NCBI GenBank assembly: GCA_023105745.1
Contig: JALGQZ010000015.1
Location: forward strand, 1,061,501-1,125,500
DNA: 64,000 nucleotides
Direction: 5' to 3'
From: Austropuccinia psidii
Taxonomy: Eukaryota > Basidiomycota > Pucciniomycetes > Pucciniales > Sphaerophragmiaceae
Made by a program: the position numbers and the translations under genes. Positions 51,380 to 62,054 of the stretch are shown piece by piece (position 1 is the stretch's first letter; each line of letters opens with the position of its first letter). Under the pieces are notes generated by a model. The model was not told the DNA's origin, ran no database searches, and worked only from the letters and a program-made list of their open reading frames with translations.

Positions 51380-52129
51380 TGTAACAACCATCCATCAGGG
51401 GTAAGGGTATTCATTCATATACCCACTCAAACACCTCAAAATCAGAATATCCACTGTTGCATCAATATTCAGTTTCAGCAATCTTCAGTTCTGAAACATG
51501 CATACAGCTTGGTATCTCAATACAGCCTGTCAACATCTGTACAGGTTGGGTTCACCCAATACAGCTTCAATACACCAGGATGAAACTGTATGATCACTCA
51601 AATCCACCACACCTCTTGTACAGCCATACAGGACCTGTATTAGCCAGACTCAATTCAATCATCAATTATTCTCATGAAAATTCTTCCTCTGGATCAGGGC
51701 TGGTGATTCTCACATATACCAGCCCCTCTTTCTCCCCCTGGGGACTTTTCCCCAGTTAATTAATTTAGTTTATTTATTATTTTATGATTATTCTTATCCT
51801 TATTTTGGGTATTATAATTATTTCATTTTAAGTTAGTCTTTGCATTTCTCTCTTTGCCTGTACAGTATTAGTTGGGTGGCCATATCCTTATTAACCCTTC
51901 TCTTTCCATTCTGACAGGTTGAAACAGTGGACTTGGACTTGTTTGTGGTTGGCTCTTCTATTCTTTTATTCTTATTCTTTTGTTGCTGCTTTCTTATATC
52001 TATTCTTTTAGTAATTCATCTTGAACACTTTTAAGTGTATCCTCTGTTACCATATCTTTGAGCCCTCCATAAGTGAGTCCCAGTTTACTGAGTGCCAGGC
52101 CCTCTTCACTTCGAAGAGCCCCTGTGACA
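51380..52129 (+). repeat. 5' LTR of element B, 750 bp
   Basis: It starts TGTAACAACCATCCATCAGG and ends AGCCCCTGTGACA. Compared with the 3' LTR it lacks a ~12-bp repeat of TTCTGTACAG-type sequence near 51623. Short open frames in it are not coding. Confidence 0.95.
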
Positions 52130-52809
52130 TTAAATTAATTAACTCATATTGATTCTTTCTTTTCATTCTTTTATAATCATTTCTCTCAGTCATCAATTAT
52201 GACTTTTCAATTATCTTATGATTCTTAATGATTATGATTTTCTCTCTCATCAATTTTCATCTCATTCATTTCATTTATATGAAAATTGATTCTGTCTTCT
52301 TTCTTAATCATTGCTGACCATTTCATTAACTTCATTTTATCTTATCAAATTAATTTTTTCTGTGTTCTCATTTAGGTCTTATTCAGGATTGATTTATTGG
52401 TGTAATTGATTGGATTAGTCATTGGGATTCATTGGGTTTATTGATTCAGTGATTCAGGATTTTTCATTTGGATTGGATTGATTGACTTTGAATTCTCAAG
52501 ATATTTTATTGATCCTCAAGAATTGATTTTGATTATTGATTTATTTGACTCATCAAGATATTTGAATTGATTTCTGAAGATTTTGAATTGATTGATTGAT
52601 TCCTCAAGACCTTGATTCATATTGAAGACACTGATTTATTGATTGTTGATTATTGATTGAATTGATTTATTGTTGATTGAAGCTGATTTCACCTCAAGAA
52701 TTGAATTGATTCCTCAAGACTCATCAAGATTTTATTGTGATGGATTTGGCCAAGTTTTGATTTCTGTTCTCAATACCATCAAGTTTCTTTTATTCAACTT
52801 CTGTTCATA
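52130..52809. other. 5' leader of element B
   Basis: About 680 bases follow the LTR, rich in TTGATT words (GATTGATTGATT, TTTATTGATT). No TGG-starting primer site is obvious right after the LTR (TTAAATTAATTAACTC), so the priming mechanism cannot be assigned; self-priming is one possibility. Confidence 0.55.
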
Positions 52810-52983
52810 ATGCCAGTTCAGCATAGTCCCCCAGCAAAGAAAACTAGATCCTAAAAAATTCCAGCTGTTCTCACTCCTACAGCAAGGGCTCCTCTTGACC
52901 GCACACCATCAGTTCATCAACTGAGTGAAAACTTGGACAGAGGACCACCAATGTAAGGAGCAGAACCCTCAAGAAGAGGTGGA

Positions 52984-54336
52984 ATGAAATCTAGAAGATC
53001 AAGATCCTTTTCTGGACTTTTGGGTGGCTACCCTGGCATGTCTGAAGGTGCAAGAGCAAGATTAGGGGAAGTTGAAGATGAAGAGGGGGAAGAGTCTGTG
53101 GAAGAGGAAGATTCTGGGGAAACTGAAGTGGCAGATGCCTTGGCACATGCTCCAGAGGTGCCTCAGGGTTCTAATCTAGCCCTTTCTAGTCAACCTCTTG
53201 TCTCTCAAACTGACCCAAGTCTCCTCAAGATGATGGAGCAGATGACTCAATTCATGGGGCAACTCACTCAAGCAGTTGCTCCCAGGGACAATTCCAAAGC
53301 CCCTGCTTTCAAGACTCCATCCATGAAGGCACCTGATTCTTTTGATGGAACCCAAGCTCATAAATTGAGAGGATTTATCCAATCCTGTCAATTAATCTTC
53401 TATAATGATCCAGAAAATTTCTTCTCTGAAAGGAAGAAAGTTCTTTACTCAACTTCTCTTCTCACTGGTAGAGCTGGAAAGTGGATTGAACCCTATCTCT
53501 CAAATATTTCCAATGAAGACCCTTCCTACCTCCTCAATAATTGGCCATTATTTGAATCTCAATTATTCACTCTGTTTGGTGACCCCAATGAAGTAAGGAA
53601 AGCTGAACAAGAGTTGGACAATTTGAGGATGAAGGAAAGTGGTCATGTATCCTTGTACATTGCAGATTTCAGAAGGTTAATGTCAAGAATTGGAGATTGG
53701 GGGGAAAGAGCTTATATCCATGTTGACATAAGAGGATTGGCATCAAGATTATTGGATCAGTTGGCTTCTCACCCTGGAAATTTTGATACTCTTCAAGAAC
53801 TTATGAATGTCACTTTAGAGTTAGACACAAGGTATCATGAGAGGCAAAAAGAAAAGGGTGGAAATCAAGAGAAGAAGCCTCCAGTCATTGGATCCAATCA
53901 ATCTAGGCCTCCTCAAAACTCATCTTCAAAGAGGCCTCACCAGAAGAAGAACAAGAAGGGCAAGCAGTTCGAATCTTCAAAGCACAAACCTCATGCTGCT
54001 CTCCTCAATAAGGACAATAAATTAATTGGTTCTGAAAAGGAGAGGAGGATTAAAGAGGGGTTGTGTACGTATTGTGGTGGAAAGAACCCAATTGAAAATT
54101 CTTCAAGAGACCTCAGAACAACCCTGGGTCATCATCAAGAGGCTTCCCTAGCAAGCAGGGAAAAGCCTGAGTGGGGATCACAATGTGTTAGTGTCAAGAA
54201 GTCTCCAAAATCTCTTATTTTCTCTTCTGTCTCTGATATTTTTTATAGTATTCTCATTGATTCTGGTGCTAAAAACTCTTTTATTGCAAAGAATTTTGTT
54301 CTCAAGTACTCATTGACTCCGTCAGAGCTCCCTTAA
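52984..54336 (+). CDS. gag: Gag and start of protease, element B (fragment)
   Basis: The 450-residue open segment probably began at ATG 52810 in the same frame (PVQHSPPAKKTRS), but two stops now separate that start. It has an acidic N-terminal region (EEGEESVEEEDSGETE). A retrotransposon Gag domain spans about residues 115-280 (APDSFDGTQAHKLRGFIQSC, LFGDPNEVRKAEQELDNLRM, IADFRRLMSRIGDWGE). A basic region follows, then a knuckle CTYCGGKNPIENSS in which the expected His and last Cys are Asn and Ser. The protease motif DSGA starts at D426. It ends at TAA 54334-54336 within protease. Confidence 0.9.
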   Translation: MKSRRSRSFSGLLGGYPGMSEGARARLGEVEDEEGEESVEEEDSGETEVADALAHAPEVPQGSNLALSSQPLVSQTDPSLLKMMEQMTQFMGQLTQAVAPRDNSKAPAFKTPSMKAPDSFDGTQAHKLRGFIQSCQLIFYNDPENFFSERKKVLYSTSLLTGRAGKWIEPYLSNISNEDPSYLLNNWPLFESQLFTLFGDPNEVRKAEQELDNLRMKESGHVSLYIADFRRLMSRIGDWGERAYIHVDIRGLASRLLDQLASHPGNFDTLQELMNVTLELDTRYHERQKEKGGNQEKKPPVIGSNQSRPPQNSSSKRPHQKKNKKGKQFESSKHKPHAALLNKDNKLIGSEKERRIKEGLCTYCGGKNPIENSSRDLRTTLGHHQEASLASREKPEWGSQCVSVKKSPKSLIFSSVSDIFYSILIDSGAKNSFIAKNFVLKYSLTPSELP

Positions 54337-54354
54337 AAGATTCCTCTTTTCATT

Positions 54355-54747
54355 TTGGATTATAATGAATCCCCTGCCTTGTTTATCACCAATTATACCA
54401 AGTGGGTAGCTGACTTGCCTTCCTTCCCAAGCTTTGAATGGGACTTTTTTATTATAGATTCACCCAAGGGAGAAGACCTTATATTGGGCTATGATTTCCT
54501 CTACCATTTTAATGACATTATTGATTGGAAAAATGGATTGATCACCTATGATTCTAGTCATAAGGATTCTAGTGGTATTATTCCTTCTACTAGTAATGAC
54601 TTAGCCACTGCTGTCAACAGTGTTGCTCTGGTTGGTGAACTTAAGACACCTTCCCTTCCTTCTTCTGTCCATACCCCCTTCATCATTCCCTCTCAGTCAT
54701 TACTTCCATTAAGAGATGAAGTCTTCAAAGAGATAAAGGATGTTTGA
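54355..54747 (+). CDS. pol: Aspartic protease C-terminal part and linker, element B (fragment)
   Basis: It is in frame with Gag after a single stop. FFIIDSPKGEDLILGYDFLYHFN is the conserved end of the retropepsin fold (ILG-D block) and IDWKNGLITYD follows. The remainder is a Ser/Pro-rich linker toward RT. It ends at an in-frame TGA at 54745-54747. Confidence 0.82.
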   Translation: MDYNESPALFITNYTKWVADLPSFPSFEWDFFIIDSPKGEDLILGYDFLYHFNDIIDWKNGLITYDSSHKDSSGIIPSTSNDLATAVNSVALVGELKTPSLPSSVHTPFIIPSQSLLPLRDEVFKEIKDV

Positions 54748-54789
54748 GAAGATTTTTCCATATCTTCACTTCATCTCTTTCAAGGGGAT

Positions 54790-54952
54790 ATGGACCCTCC
54801 TCCCTTATCTTTTCATGCCTCCCTGGAGGAGCAGTGGCATGAGGAGGAAGAGCCAGAAGAAATTGAAACTGTGTTGAAGGTAGTCCCTCCTGCTTATCAC
54901 CAATATTTGGATGTATTCTCCAAGGTGAAAGCAGAGAAACTTCCTCCACACC
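54790..54952 (+). CDS. pol: RT N-terminal extension of element B, cut by the solo LTR
   Basis: Same frame again: acidic EEQWHEEEEPEEIETVLKVV, then PPAYHQYLDVFSKVKAEKLP, the conserved entry to gypsy RT. The family-1 LTR interrupts it right after LPPH. With the 1418 inserted bases disregarded, the frame continues into the RT segment after 56370. Confidence 0.82.
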
Positions 54953-56365
54953 TGTCAGCCTGTGACTCAAAACCAGAGCACAAGCATGACAGCCAAAATA
55001 CCATAAACCAATGGTATAGCAAAAATACCACCAAAACATGGAGCTGAGCCAAATTAGCTCAAAAGGTATCAGAAGAAAGAGGAAACTCACCTATTTCTGA
55101 AAATATAAGTCCCATCACCATAGGACAAGAAATAACAAAGTTATTCCTGCTCAAAGTTATTGCTGAGCATAAACCTTAATTTTCACCTCTCATCTAAAAT
55201 CTAGAAGGAGAGGCTTAACCCCATCAAATGGGTATTCAAAATGAAGCTCTAAGCCAGGGCTATCCAATGGTACCAGCCAAACTGAGCTAGCACCAGTATT
55301 ACTTGAGTTATGGTCAAATTCAGACCAAATAAGGGTGAACAAAACATTCACCTCTCATCTAACTTTTACAGTTTTAGTGTGAGATACCTAAAGTGGGGTC
55401 TTTTTGGAAAGAGCACAATCAGGGCTATCTGATGGTGCCATCCATTTCCTCATAACTCAACTACAACAGAAATTAGTGGCCAAACAAGCTTAATACAGCT
55501 TTTGACCAGACCACGCCAATGTACAAAAATACTTGTACATGGGATAACTTTGTCATATTTAATGATAACCATGTCAAGTTGGGTACCATTGTGTAGAGCT
55601 CATACAGAGATATTCAATTAACCAACTTTGAGCTTGATATCTCAAAAACTGACAGAGTTATGACCATTTTAAGGTCAAAATCCCACCTGCTGTCAGATAC
55701 AGCCTTATCATGGGATAATATCCCATAACCATGAATATGAGGTGTCAAATAGACAAAGAAGCATGTTTTTACTTCAATAACTCATATGTCAGTCAATACT
55801 GGGGTCCCATACAGTTTCTGTACAGCATTCTACGCGTCATACACGTCAGAATCAGGCTGTGAGGTCCCCAGATGAAAATTTTCACCCTGTATTGGTGAAA
55901 ACTGCCCAGATGTGGTTTCAAAACCACATCTGAGCCCAATACAGGGTATACAGGCTGTTTGCAAACCACAAGCCTGTCATAGAGAGTGAAAAATCTTCAC
56001 TTCCTCTACGTGGAAAGGTCTAGCAGCCTTTCCACCTCAATTTTAGGATAAAAAGAGGGCTTTTCACAGCCAAAAGCCTTTCCTCATCCTGCTCTTGAAT
56101 AACCTATGTAGTAAACTGTCAAAAACAGTTTTACTCTTGGTTAAATAATCAGGTATAATTATAATCTTTAATTATTGTAATCCAACAGATAAAGCCTGCA
56201 CCCAGGGTTCTCAATAGCGTCACCACCACTATTTCTCAATAGTAGAACCCTTTAATTTTATTATAAAACCTTTATACATCTTTTTAATCATTTTCTGCCG
56301 TGTCACATACACAGTTAAAGTTGTAATTAGCCTAGTTATACCTTTATCATAGTATCATCCTGACA
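54953..56365 (+). repeat. Solo LTR of family 1 with target duplication ACACC, 1413 bp
   Basis: It starts TGTCAGCCTGTGACTCAAAA and ends ATCATCCTGACA. ACACC at 54948-54952 and 56366-56370 flanks it. No internal element sequence or primer site accompanies it, so it is a recombined solo LTR. It must be younger than element B, which it interrupts. Confidence 0.96.
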
Positions 56366-56370
56366 ACACC

Positions 56371-56846
56371 GCACCTGTGATCACCATATCAAATTGGAGG
56401 GTCTTCTACCTCCAATTGGTGTTATCTACTCCTTATCAAATCAAGAGTCAGAAACACTACGGGCCTACATTTCAGAGAATGTATAGAAAGGTTTCATCAG
56501 ACTAAGCTCCTCTTCAACAGGAGCACCTGTCCTTTTTGTTAAGAAAAAGGATGGAGGTCTTTGTTTGTGTGTTGACTACCTCAAACTCAATGCTGTTACT
56601 AGGAAGAACAGGTATCCTGTTCCTCCTATGAACCAGCTCCTTACCGTATTCAACGGTTCCACTATCTTCTCCAAGATAGACTTGCGTGGTTCATATAACC
56701 TTCTGAGAATCAAAGAGGGGTATGAGCACTTAACTGCCTTTAGAACCAAATATGGTAGTTATGAGTATTTGGTCATGCCATTTGGTTTGACCAATGCTCC
56801 TGCTTCTTTGCAGATTTCTTGGATGTGTTTGTTGTGGTTTATTTAG
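56371..56846 (+). CDS. pol: Reverse transcriptase fingers and palm, element B (fragment)
   Basis: After the solo LTR the frame reads CDHHIKLEG and [20 protein letters not shown], then a TAG near 56486. The open part from 56565 has [35 protein letters not shown] with a catalytic Asp, [20 protein letters not shown] and NAPASLQ. A small deletion after ASLQ shifts the frame before the active-site box. Confidence 0.86.
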
Positions 56847-58738
56847 ATGATATTATGGTCTTTTCCAGTTCTGAGGAGGAACATGTCAAACATGTGGCCT
56901 CTGTCCTCCAAAGACTGAGGGACAATAATTTGTTTGCCAAAGCCTCCAAGTGTGTATTCCTTGCCTCAAGTGTGGAATACTTGGGCTATGTTGTTTCAAG
57001 TGATGGCCTCAAGATAGATTCTTCAAAATTTCAGCAAATCCTCAATTGGCCTCAGCCCAAAAACATCAAGGCCCTTCAATCTTTTCTTGGCTTTTCCAAT
57101 TTTTATCGTTGTTTCATTAAAAATTATTCTAAAAAAATCACTTCTCTCACTTCCCTCCTTAAAAAAGATTCTCCTTTCATCTTCAATGAGGAAGCTCTTA
57201 TTCAGTTTCAAGCACTCAAAGAAGCTTTCACCTCTGCTCCTATCTTATCTCACTTTAATCCTTCTCTACCTACTATAGTAGAGACTGATGCTTCTGATTA
57301 TGCTTTGGGTGCCGCACTGAGCCAGGTGAATGACTCAGGAAAGCATCCCATTGCATTTGATAGTCGCAAGCTTCTCCCAGCTGAGCTGAACTATGAAATT
57401 CATTACAAGGAACTCCTTGGCATAGTTTGGGCTCTCAAGCGCTGGAGAGCATTTCTTCTCTCTCTTTCCAATTCTTTTGAGGTCTTGACAGACCACTCTT
57501 CCTTGCAGTATTTTATGTCTTCCAAAGTTCTCACTTGTCGTCAGGCCCGTTGGGCTGAATTCCTTTCAGAATTTCACTTCACTATCACTTACCGCCCAGG
57601 CAGGCTGGCCACTTTGCCAGATGCCTTGTCACGTCGGGACGACATGTACCCAGAGAGGGGGGTGGACTTCATCAGCAAGAATCCTCAAAATTTTCATCAA
57701 GTAATCAAGAAAGATGGAATTCAAGAGTCAAGATTCTTTTCAATCAAAGTGGAAGTGTTGTCAGATTTAGTTGACAAGATTCAAAAAGAAGTATGGCAAG
57801 ACAAAGACTATAAAGAAATACTCAAGCAACTAGCAAGAGGTGAATCAGTCTCAGATTATTCTCTTGAACCTCAAGCCAAGTTGTTATTATTCAAATATAG
57901 AGTGGTAATCCCAAGAAATGAAGAACTTCAACTCAATATTCTTCAAAAGCGTCATGACTCACCTTTGGCTGGCCATCCTGGCCAGGAGAAGACCCTCAAG
58001 CTCATCAAGAGGGATTTTTATTGGGCTGGCATGAATAAATTCATCAAGGACTATGTGTCCTCATGTCAGCAATGTTCAAGAAAGAAGAACATTCATCACA
58101 AGAAGTTTGGACTACTCAAGCCTCTTCAAATTCCATCTGGTCCTTGGAATTCCTTATCAATGGACTTTATCACTCAATTGCCCTTTTCAAAAAACTTTGA
58201 CTCAATTCTAGTAGTTGTGGACAGGTTCTCAAAAATGGAAATCTTCATTCCAACTTATGGAACAATCACTGCTCTGGACTTATCTCAAATCTTCATTAGT
58301 CATTTATTTTCCAAGCATGGCCTTCCAGTCAGTATTGTCAGTGATAGAGGATCTTTATTTGTTTCATCATTTTGGACTCCATTATGTCAGCAGCTCAAGA
58401 TATCAAGAGATCTCTCAACTGCTTTTCATCCTGAAACAGATGGACAGACAGAGAGGGTAAATCAGATTCTAGAACAGTATCTTTGGATGTATGTCAGCTA
58501 TCATCAAGATGACTGGTACACCTGGCTCCCTCTGACTGAATTTGCCTATAATAATGCAGAACATTCAACAACAAAACAATCACCTTTTTTCACCATTTAT
58601 GGAAGAAATCCCAGCTTTGACTCAATCCATATTTCTCAAGACTCACCTGCTGGAAAGGTATCAACAGAACTCCAATCAGTACAGCAAGTTGTCAAAGAAG
58701 AAGTCAGCAATAAGGAGATTCAAGAAGTATGCAGATAG
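56819..58738 (+). CDS. pol: RT active site, RNase H and integrase, element B (fragment)
   Basis: This 639-residue segment carries most of the enzymes. The RT box YLDD is at residues 8-11. RNase H has D157 ([15 protein letters not shown]), E198 ([19 protein letters not shown]), D225 ([10 protein letters not shown]) and D268 (PDALSRRDD). The integrase zinc ligands are H379, H386, C416 and C419. The integrase core has D449 (SMDFITQLP), D509 ([14 protein letters not shown]) and E545 ([16 protein letters not shown]), a DD35E triad. All catalytic residues I can assign are present. It stops at TAG 58736-58738, where a frameshift leads on to [15 protein letters not shown]. Confidence 0.92.
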   Translation: MDVFVVVYLDDIMVFSSSEEEHVKHVASVLQRLRDNNLFAKASKCVFLASSVEYLGYVVSSDGLKIDSSKFQQILNWPQPKNIKALQSFLGFSNFYRCFIKNYSKKITSLTSLLKKDSPFIFNEEALIQFQALKEAFTSAPILSHFNPSLPTIVETDASDYALGAALSQVNDSGKHPIAFDSRKLLPAELNYEIHYKELLGIVWALKRWRAFLLSLSNSFEVLTDHSSLQYFMSSKVLTCRQARWAEFLSEFHFTITYRPGRLATLPDALSRRDDMYPERGVDFISKNPQNFHQVIKKDGIQESRFFSIKVEVLSDLVDKIQKEVWQDKDYKEILKQLARGESVSDYSLEPQAKLLLFKYRVVIPRNEELQLNILQKRHDSPLAGHPGQEKTLKLIKRDFYWAGMNKFIKDYVSSCQQCSRKKNIHHKKFGLLKPLQIPSGPWNSLSMDFITQLPFSKNFDSILVVVDRFSKMEIFIPTYGTITALDLSQIFISHLFSKHGLPVSIVSDRGSLFVSSFWTPLCQQLKISRDLSTAFHPETDGQTERVNQILEQYLWMYVSYHQDDWYTWLPLTEFAYNNAEHSTTKQSPFFTIYGRNPSFDSIHISQDSPAGKVSTELQSVQQVVKEEVSNKEIQEVCR

Positions 58739-58960
58739 AAATAGAGAAATTCCACCTGATTTCCAACCTGGGGTTGGATGTAAGCATCACCTTGGCCACT
58801 TTGTGAGCACTTGTCAATTCTTTGGACATGTTCAGGAAGCATACAACATCAATAACCTCCATTTGGACCTTATCAAGATATGGCCAAATGTTTCTTTCTT
58901 TCTTTCTCTTTTTCTTTTCTTTTATTTATCATTTCATTTATGCCAATCATCATAATTCAA
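58739..58960 (+). pseudogene. pol: Integrase C-terminal stump, element B
   Basis: The neighbouring frame reads [20 protein letters not shown], which in relatives introduces the GPY/F domain, but the sequence then changes to GCKHHLGHFVSTC and never shows it. The integrase C-terminus is therefore deleted or replaced. An open frame to 58955 beyond this point has no family match. Confidence 0.65.
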
Positions 58961-58975
58961 GACATTCATTACTTC

Positions 58976-59053
58976 AAGTCATTTACGGCAATTTATTTCA
59001 GAAGTTATTTATGGCAATTCATGTCAGAAGTCATTTATGGCAAATTATTTCAG
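58976..59053. repeat. Three tandem copies of a 26-bp repeat
   Basis: Units at 58976-59001, 59002-59027 and 59028-59053 share AAGTCATTTA.GGCAA and TTTCAG ends, with 2-4 differences each. They lie in the non-coding 3' part of element B. No function is evident. Confidence 0.8.
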
Positions 59054-59599
59054 TTTCATGATGCTTGGTGGGGAGTGGAAGTTATGAAAGTAAGTTCCAT
59101 CTCCTGGTATGAATCCCTGAGGGCTCTACTTCTTTTAAAACATTACCTTGGCCACTCTGTGAGCATCAAATGCTGGGTTTTCATTTTTCAGACACTTCTT
59201 GGCCAGAATCAAGCAACTCACCACAAAGAGGACCAGCCATCAGGATTTTTCTTTATTTTTTTTCTTTACTCTCATTTTCTCTCATTCTTTTATTTCTTTC
59301 TTTCTTTACTTGTATAATTTTCTTTCTTTTATTTCTTTAAAGCAGCAGCATCCCCTCCCCAAGTCACGCATTGGGAGGTTCCATATATCTTTTATTTTTC
59401 TTTTTTCTTTTAGTAGTATAAGAGTGGGAATAGAAGTCAATCCAAACACAACAAGGACAAGGAAACTAGCTTCTCTACCCAATCATCAAAAGTTCACAGG
59501 AAGTCATTATTTGGTTCATCTTCATACCAGACAAATTTTGCAATGCAGAAGCAGAAGATTCAAGACATCCAAATCAGTCCATTTCAATCCAAAGGAAGT
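59054..59599. other. Non-coding 3' region of element B, T/C-rich
   Basis: It contains TTTCTTTCTTT runs and a partial repeat of the phrase CCTTGGCCACT.TGTGAGCA found at 58788 and again at 59142. Open frames here are Phe/Ser-rich composition effects. Confidence 0.55.
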
Positions 59600-60060
59600 T
59601 GACCTCAAGAATGGGGCCATAACTCATTTATGGCCCCCCCTCAAAGCCTCAAGAATGAAGGCTCAAGGCCCCTTTGGGGCTGCATTCATCACTGTGGGCC
59701 TCCCCTCCATCTTTGGGGAGGCCATGATCTTGGTGGCCCTGGACCCCATCAATGGGCCCAGGCCATAAAGGTGGGTGTCTTGAACTCTGGGCCAATTTAT
59801 GGTCCCCTTGCACACCTGGGTCCCCATCAAATTTGGGCCCAGGGGGTCCATTTTAGTCCTGGGGGCCTCCAATAGCCCCCACGGCGTACAGCCCGTGGAC
59901 CGTAGGGCCCAGAAGACTCCAATAGGCCAAAAATGGCCATAAACTGCAAAATCATCAAAACCACCAAGAAACCCAAAAAAGGCCAAAATGGGCAAATTGG
60001 CCATAGAATGCAGAAAAGGCCAAAATGGCCATAGAGACATAAATCATCAAGATTCATCAG
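59600..60060. other. GC-rich island in the 3' region of element B
   Basis: About 460 bases have many GGCC, CCCC and GGGCCC words in an otherwise AT-rich window, ending in repeated GGCCAAAATGGCCATAGA-like phrases. Open frames on both strands (for example 59663-60040 on minus) are Gly/Pro/Trp repeats from composition, with no family match. Confidence 0.65.
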
Positions 60061-60457
60061 AGAAAAGGCCATTTCCAAGGTCAATGGGGACAAGACCCCT
60101 GGAAGGTGGAATTCCTGGATTGTTTCAAATTGGGCTTGCAAGATGAGTACACTTCATATACTCATCTGGAATCATTTTTTGAGAACAAGAGCTCTGTGGC
60201 CATCATTTTGGGATACAACTCAAGGACAATCATTGATTGAATCAGATGAAGCATGCATATTTCAAAGTGGAATACTTAGTCAAGTTTGAAAAAAAAGGGG
60301 GGGAATCAATTTGATTGACAGAGAAGAATTGAAAACGATTTTCAGGATAAGGTTCAAGAGGAAAAGAGTTTTGAAGGTAATTTTTTGGAAAAATTTGGGG
60401 AAATGAGATGCCACTCAACAGTGGCAGGGCATTATGGTGTTCAGGAGCCCACCAGCT

Positions 60458-60472
60458 TCAAGAGGGGGATAC
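60458..60472 (+). other. Polypurine tract of element B
   Basis: TCAAGAGGGGGATAC lies directly before the 3' LTR start TGTAACAACC, the expected plus-strand primer position. Confidence 0.78.
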
Positions 60473-61234
60473 TGTAACAACCATCCATCAGGGGTAAGGT
60501 TATTCATTCATATACCCACTCAAACACCTCAAAATCAGACAATCCACTGTTGCATCAATATTCAGTTTCAGCAATCTTTAGTTCTGAAACATGCATACAG
60601 CTTGGTACCTCAATACAGCCTGTCAACATCTGTACAGGTTGGATTCACCCAATACAGTTTCAATACACCAGGATGAAACTGTATGATCACTCAAATCCAC
60701 CACACCTCTTGTACAGGTTCTGTACAGCCATACAGGACCTGTATTGGCCAGACTCAATTCAATCATCAATTATTCTCATGAAAATTCTTCCTCTGGATCA
60801 GGGCTGGTGATTCTCACATATACCAGCCCCTCTTTCTCCCCCCTGGGGACTTTTCCCCAGTTAATTAATTTATTTTATTTATTATTTTATGATTATTCTT
60901 ATCCTTATTTTGGGTATTATAATTATTTCATTTTAAGTTAGTCTTTGCATTTCTCTCTTTGCCTGTACAGTATGAGTTGGGTGGCCATATCCTTATTAAC
61001 CCTTCTCTTTCCATTCTGACAGGTTGAAGCAGTGGACTTGGACTTGTTTGTGGTTGGATCTTCTATTCTTTTATTCTTATTCTTTTGCTGCTGCTTTCTT
61101 AGATTTATTCTTTTAGTAATTCATCTTTAACACTCTTAAGTGTATCCTCTGTTACCATAACTTTGAGCCCTCCATAAGTGAGTCCCAGTTTACTGAGTGC
61201 CAGGCCCTCTTCACTTTGAAGAACCCCTGTGACA
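60473..61234 (+). repeat. 3' LTR of element B, 762 bp
   Basis: It starts TGTAACAACCATCCATCAGG and ends AACCCCTGTGACA, followed by the duplication ATGCC. It matches the 5' LTR except for scattered substitutions and ~12 extra bases near 60716. Confidence 0.95.
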
Positions 61235-61667
61235 ATGCCTCTGCTTAGTGTGGGCTTTAGAAAAATTACACTATTAATTGGATGGAACAGTATTTAATGT
61301 GATTACAGACTGTAATGCTGTAAAATCTCTATTAAATATGAAAACTCCAAATAGAAATATGCTGAGATGGCAAATTGCTATCCAAGAATATAGAGGAAAT
61401 ATGACTATTGTTCATAAATCTGGTAATATGCATAAAAATGCAGATGGTCTTAGCAGATGGGCTCTAGAAAATACCCCTGACAATCCAGCATGGGTACCAC
61501 AGGAGGAGCACCATATAGAAGGAATATGTGTTACAGACATTGGCACAGAATCCTTTAACCAAGTTAAAGAAAGCTATAATATAGACAAGAACTGCCATAT
61601 CTTAAGCCAACTTCTAATGAAAGACTGCAAAGATCCCTCACTTTCATCAAAATTATATGAAACATGA
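61235..61667 (+). CDS. pol: RNase H C-terminal part and tether, element C (fragment)
   Basis: Right after element B the gene resumes with [11 protein letters not shown] and an in-frame TAA. The open part from 61278 has [40 protein letters not shown] and [11 protein letters not shown]. This completes RNase H (VITD and NADGLSRW) and enters the tether to integrase. It ends at a TGA at 61665-61667, and the frame continues beyond. Confidence 0.87.
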
Positions 61668-61742
61668 AAAAAGGCATATGATGAAGGAAGATTCCACCTC
61701 CTTGATGGAATCCTTTACCACAGAACAAAACACACATTTGTT

Positions 61743-62018
61743 ATGGCCTTGAAAGATAGAAACCTGATAAACACTATTCTACATGAGCTTCATGATAGTG
61801 TTGCAGCTGGAAATCTCTCAGAAGAAAGAGCATTAGAGAGGGTGAAAGCCTGCCCTTGGTGGCCAAATTGGAAAAAAGATGTTGCAGAATACTGCCAAAC
61901 CTGTGACAGATGTCAAAAAGCCAACAGAGCCACAGGAAAGAAATTTGGAATGATGATCCAAATCCAAGAACCAAAATCCCCTTGGGAAATAGTTCATATG
62001 GATTGGATAACAGCATGA
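61743..62018 (+). CDS. pol: Integrase zinc domain and first catalytic Asp, element C (fragment)
   Basis: The 91 residues read HELHDSVAAGNLSEERALER, CPWWPNWKKDVAEYCQTCDR, CQKANRATGKKFGMMIQIQE and the first catalytic Asp in HMDWITA. The second zinc His reads as Asn (AGNLSEE; element D has SGHLSED). It stops at a TGA at 62016-62018 in the same frame as the next segment. Confidence 0.84.
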   Translation: MALKDRNLINTILHELHDSVAAGNLSEERALERVKACPWWPNWKKDVAEYCQTCDRCQKANRATGKKFGMMIQIQEPKSPWEIVHMDWITA

Positions 62019-62054
62019 CCTCCAGGAGGAGACAGAAGCTATAATGCATGCCTA

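Larger units (their letters stand above)
51380..61234 (+). mobile_element. Family-3 Ty3/gypsy element B, complete with both LTRs, carrying a nested solo LTR
   Basis: LTRs at 51380-52129 and 60473-61234 flank Gag, protease, RT, RNase H and integrase. ATGCC at 51375-51379 and 61235-61239 is the target duplication inside the RNase H of element C. A family-1 solo LTR (54953-56365) splits its pol gene. In the first ~270 bp the two LTRs differ at about 7 bases plus one ~12-bp indel, by eye, so it is younger than C and D. The integrase C-terminus is missing and replaced by ~1.7 kb of non-coding sequence. It resembles a basidiomycete gypsy lineage distinct from families 1 and 2. Confidence 0.96.

Noticed and set aside
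59199..60141. Several open frames on both strands over the GC-rich island of element B.
   Set aside because: Their Gly/Pro/Trp-rich text follows base composition on both strands, and none has a family motif.
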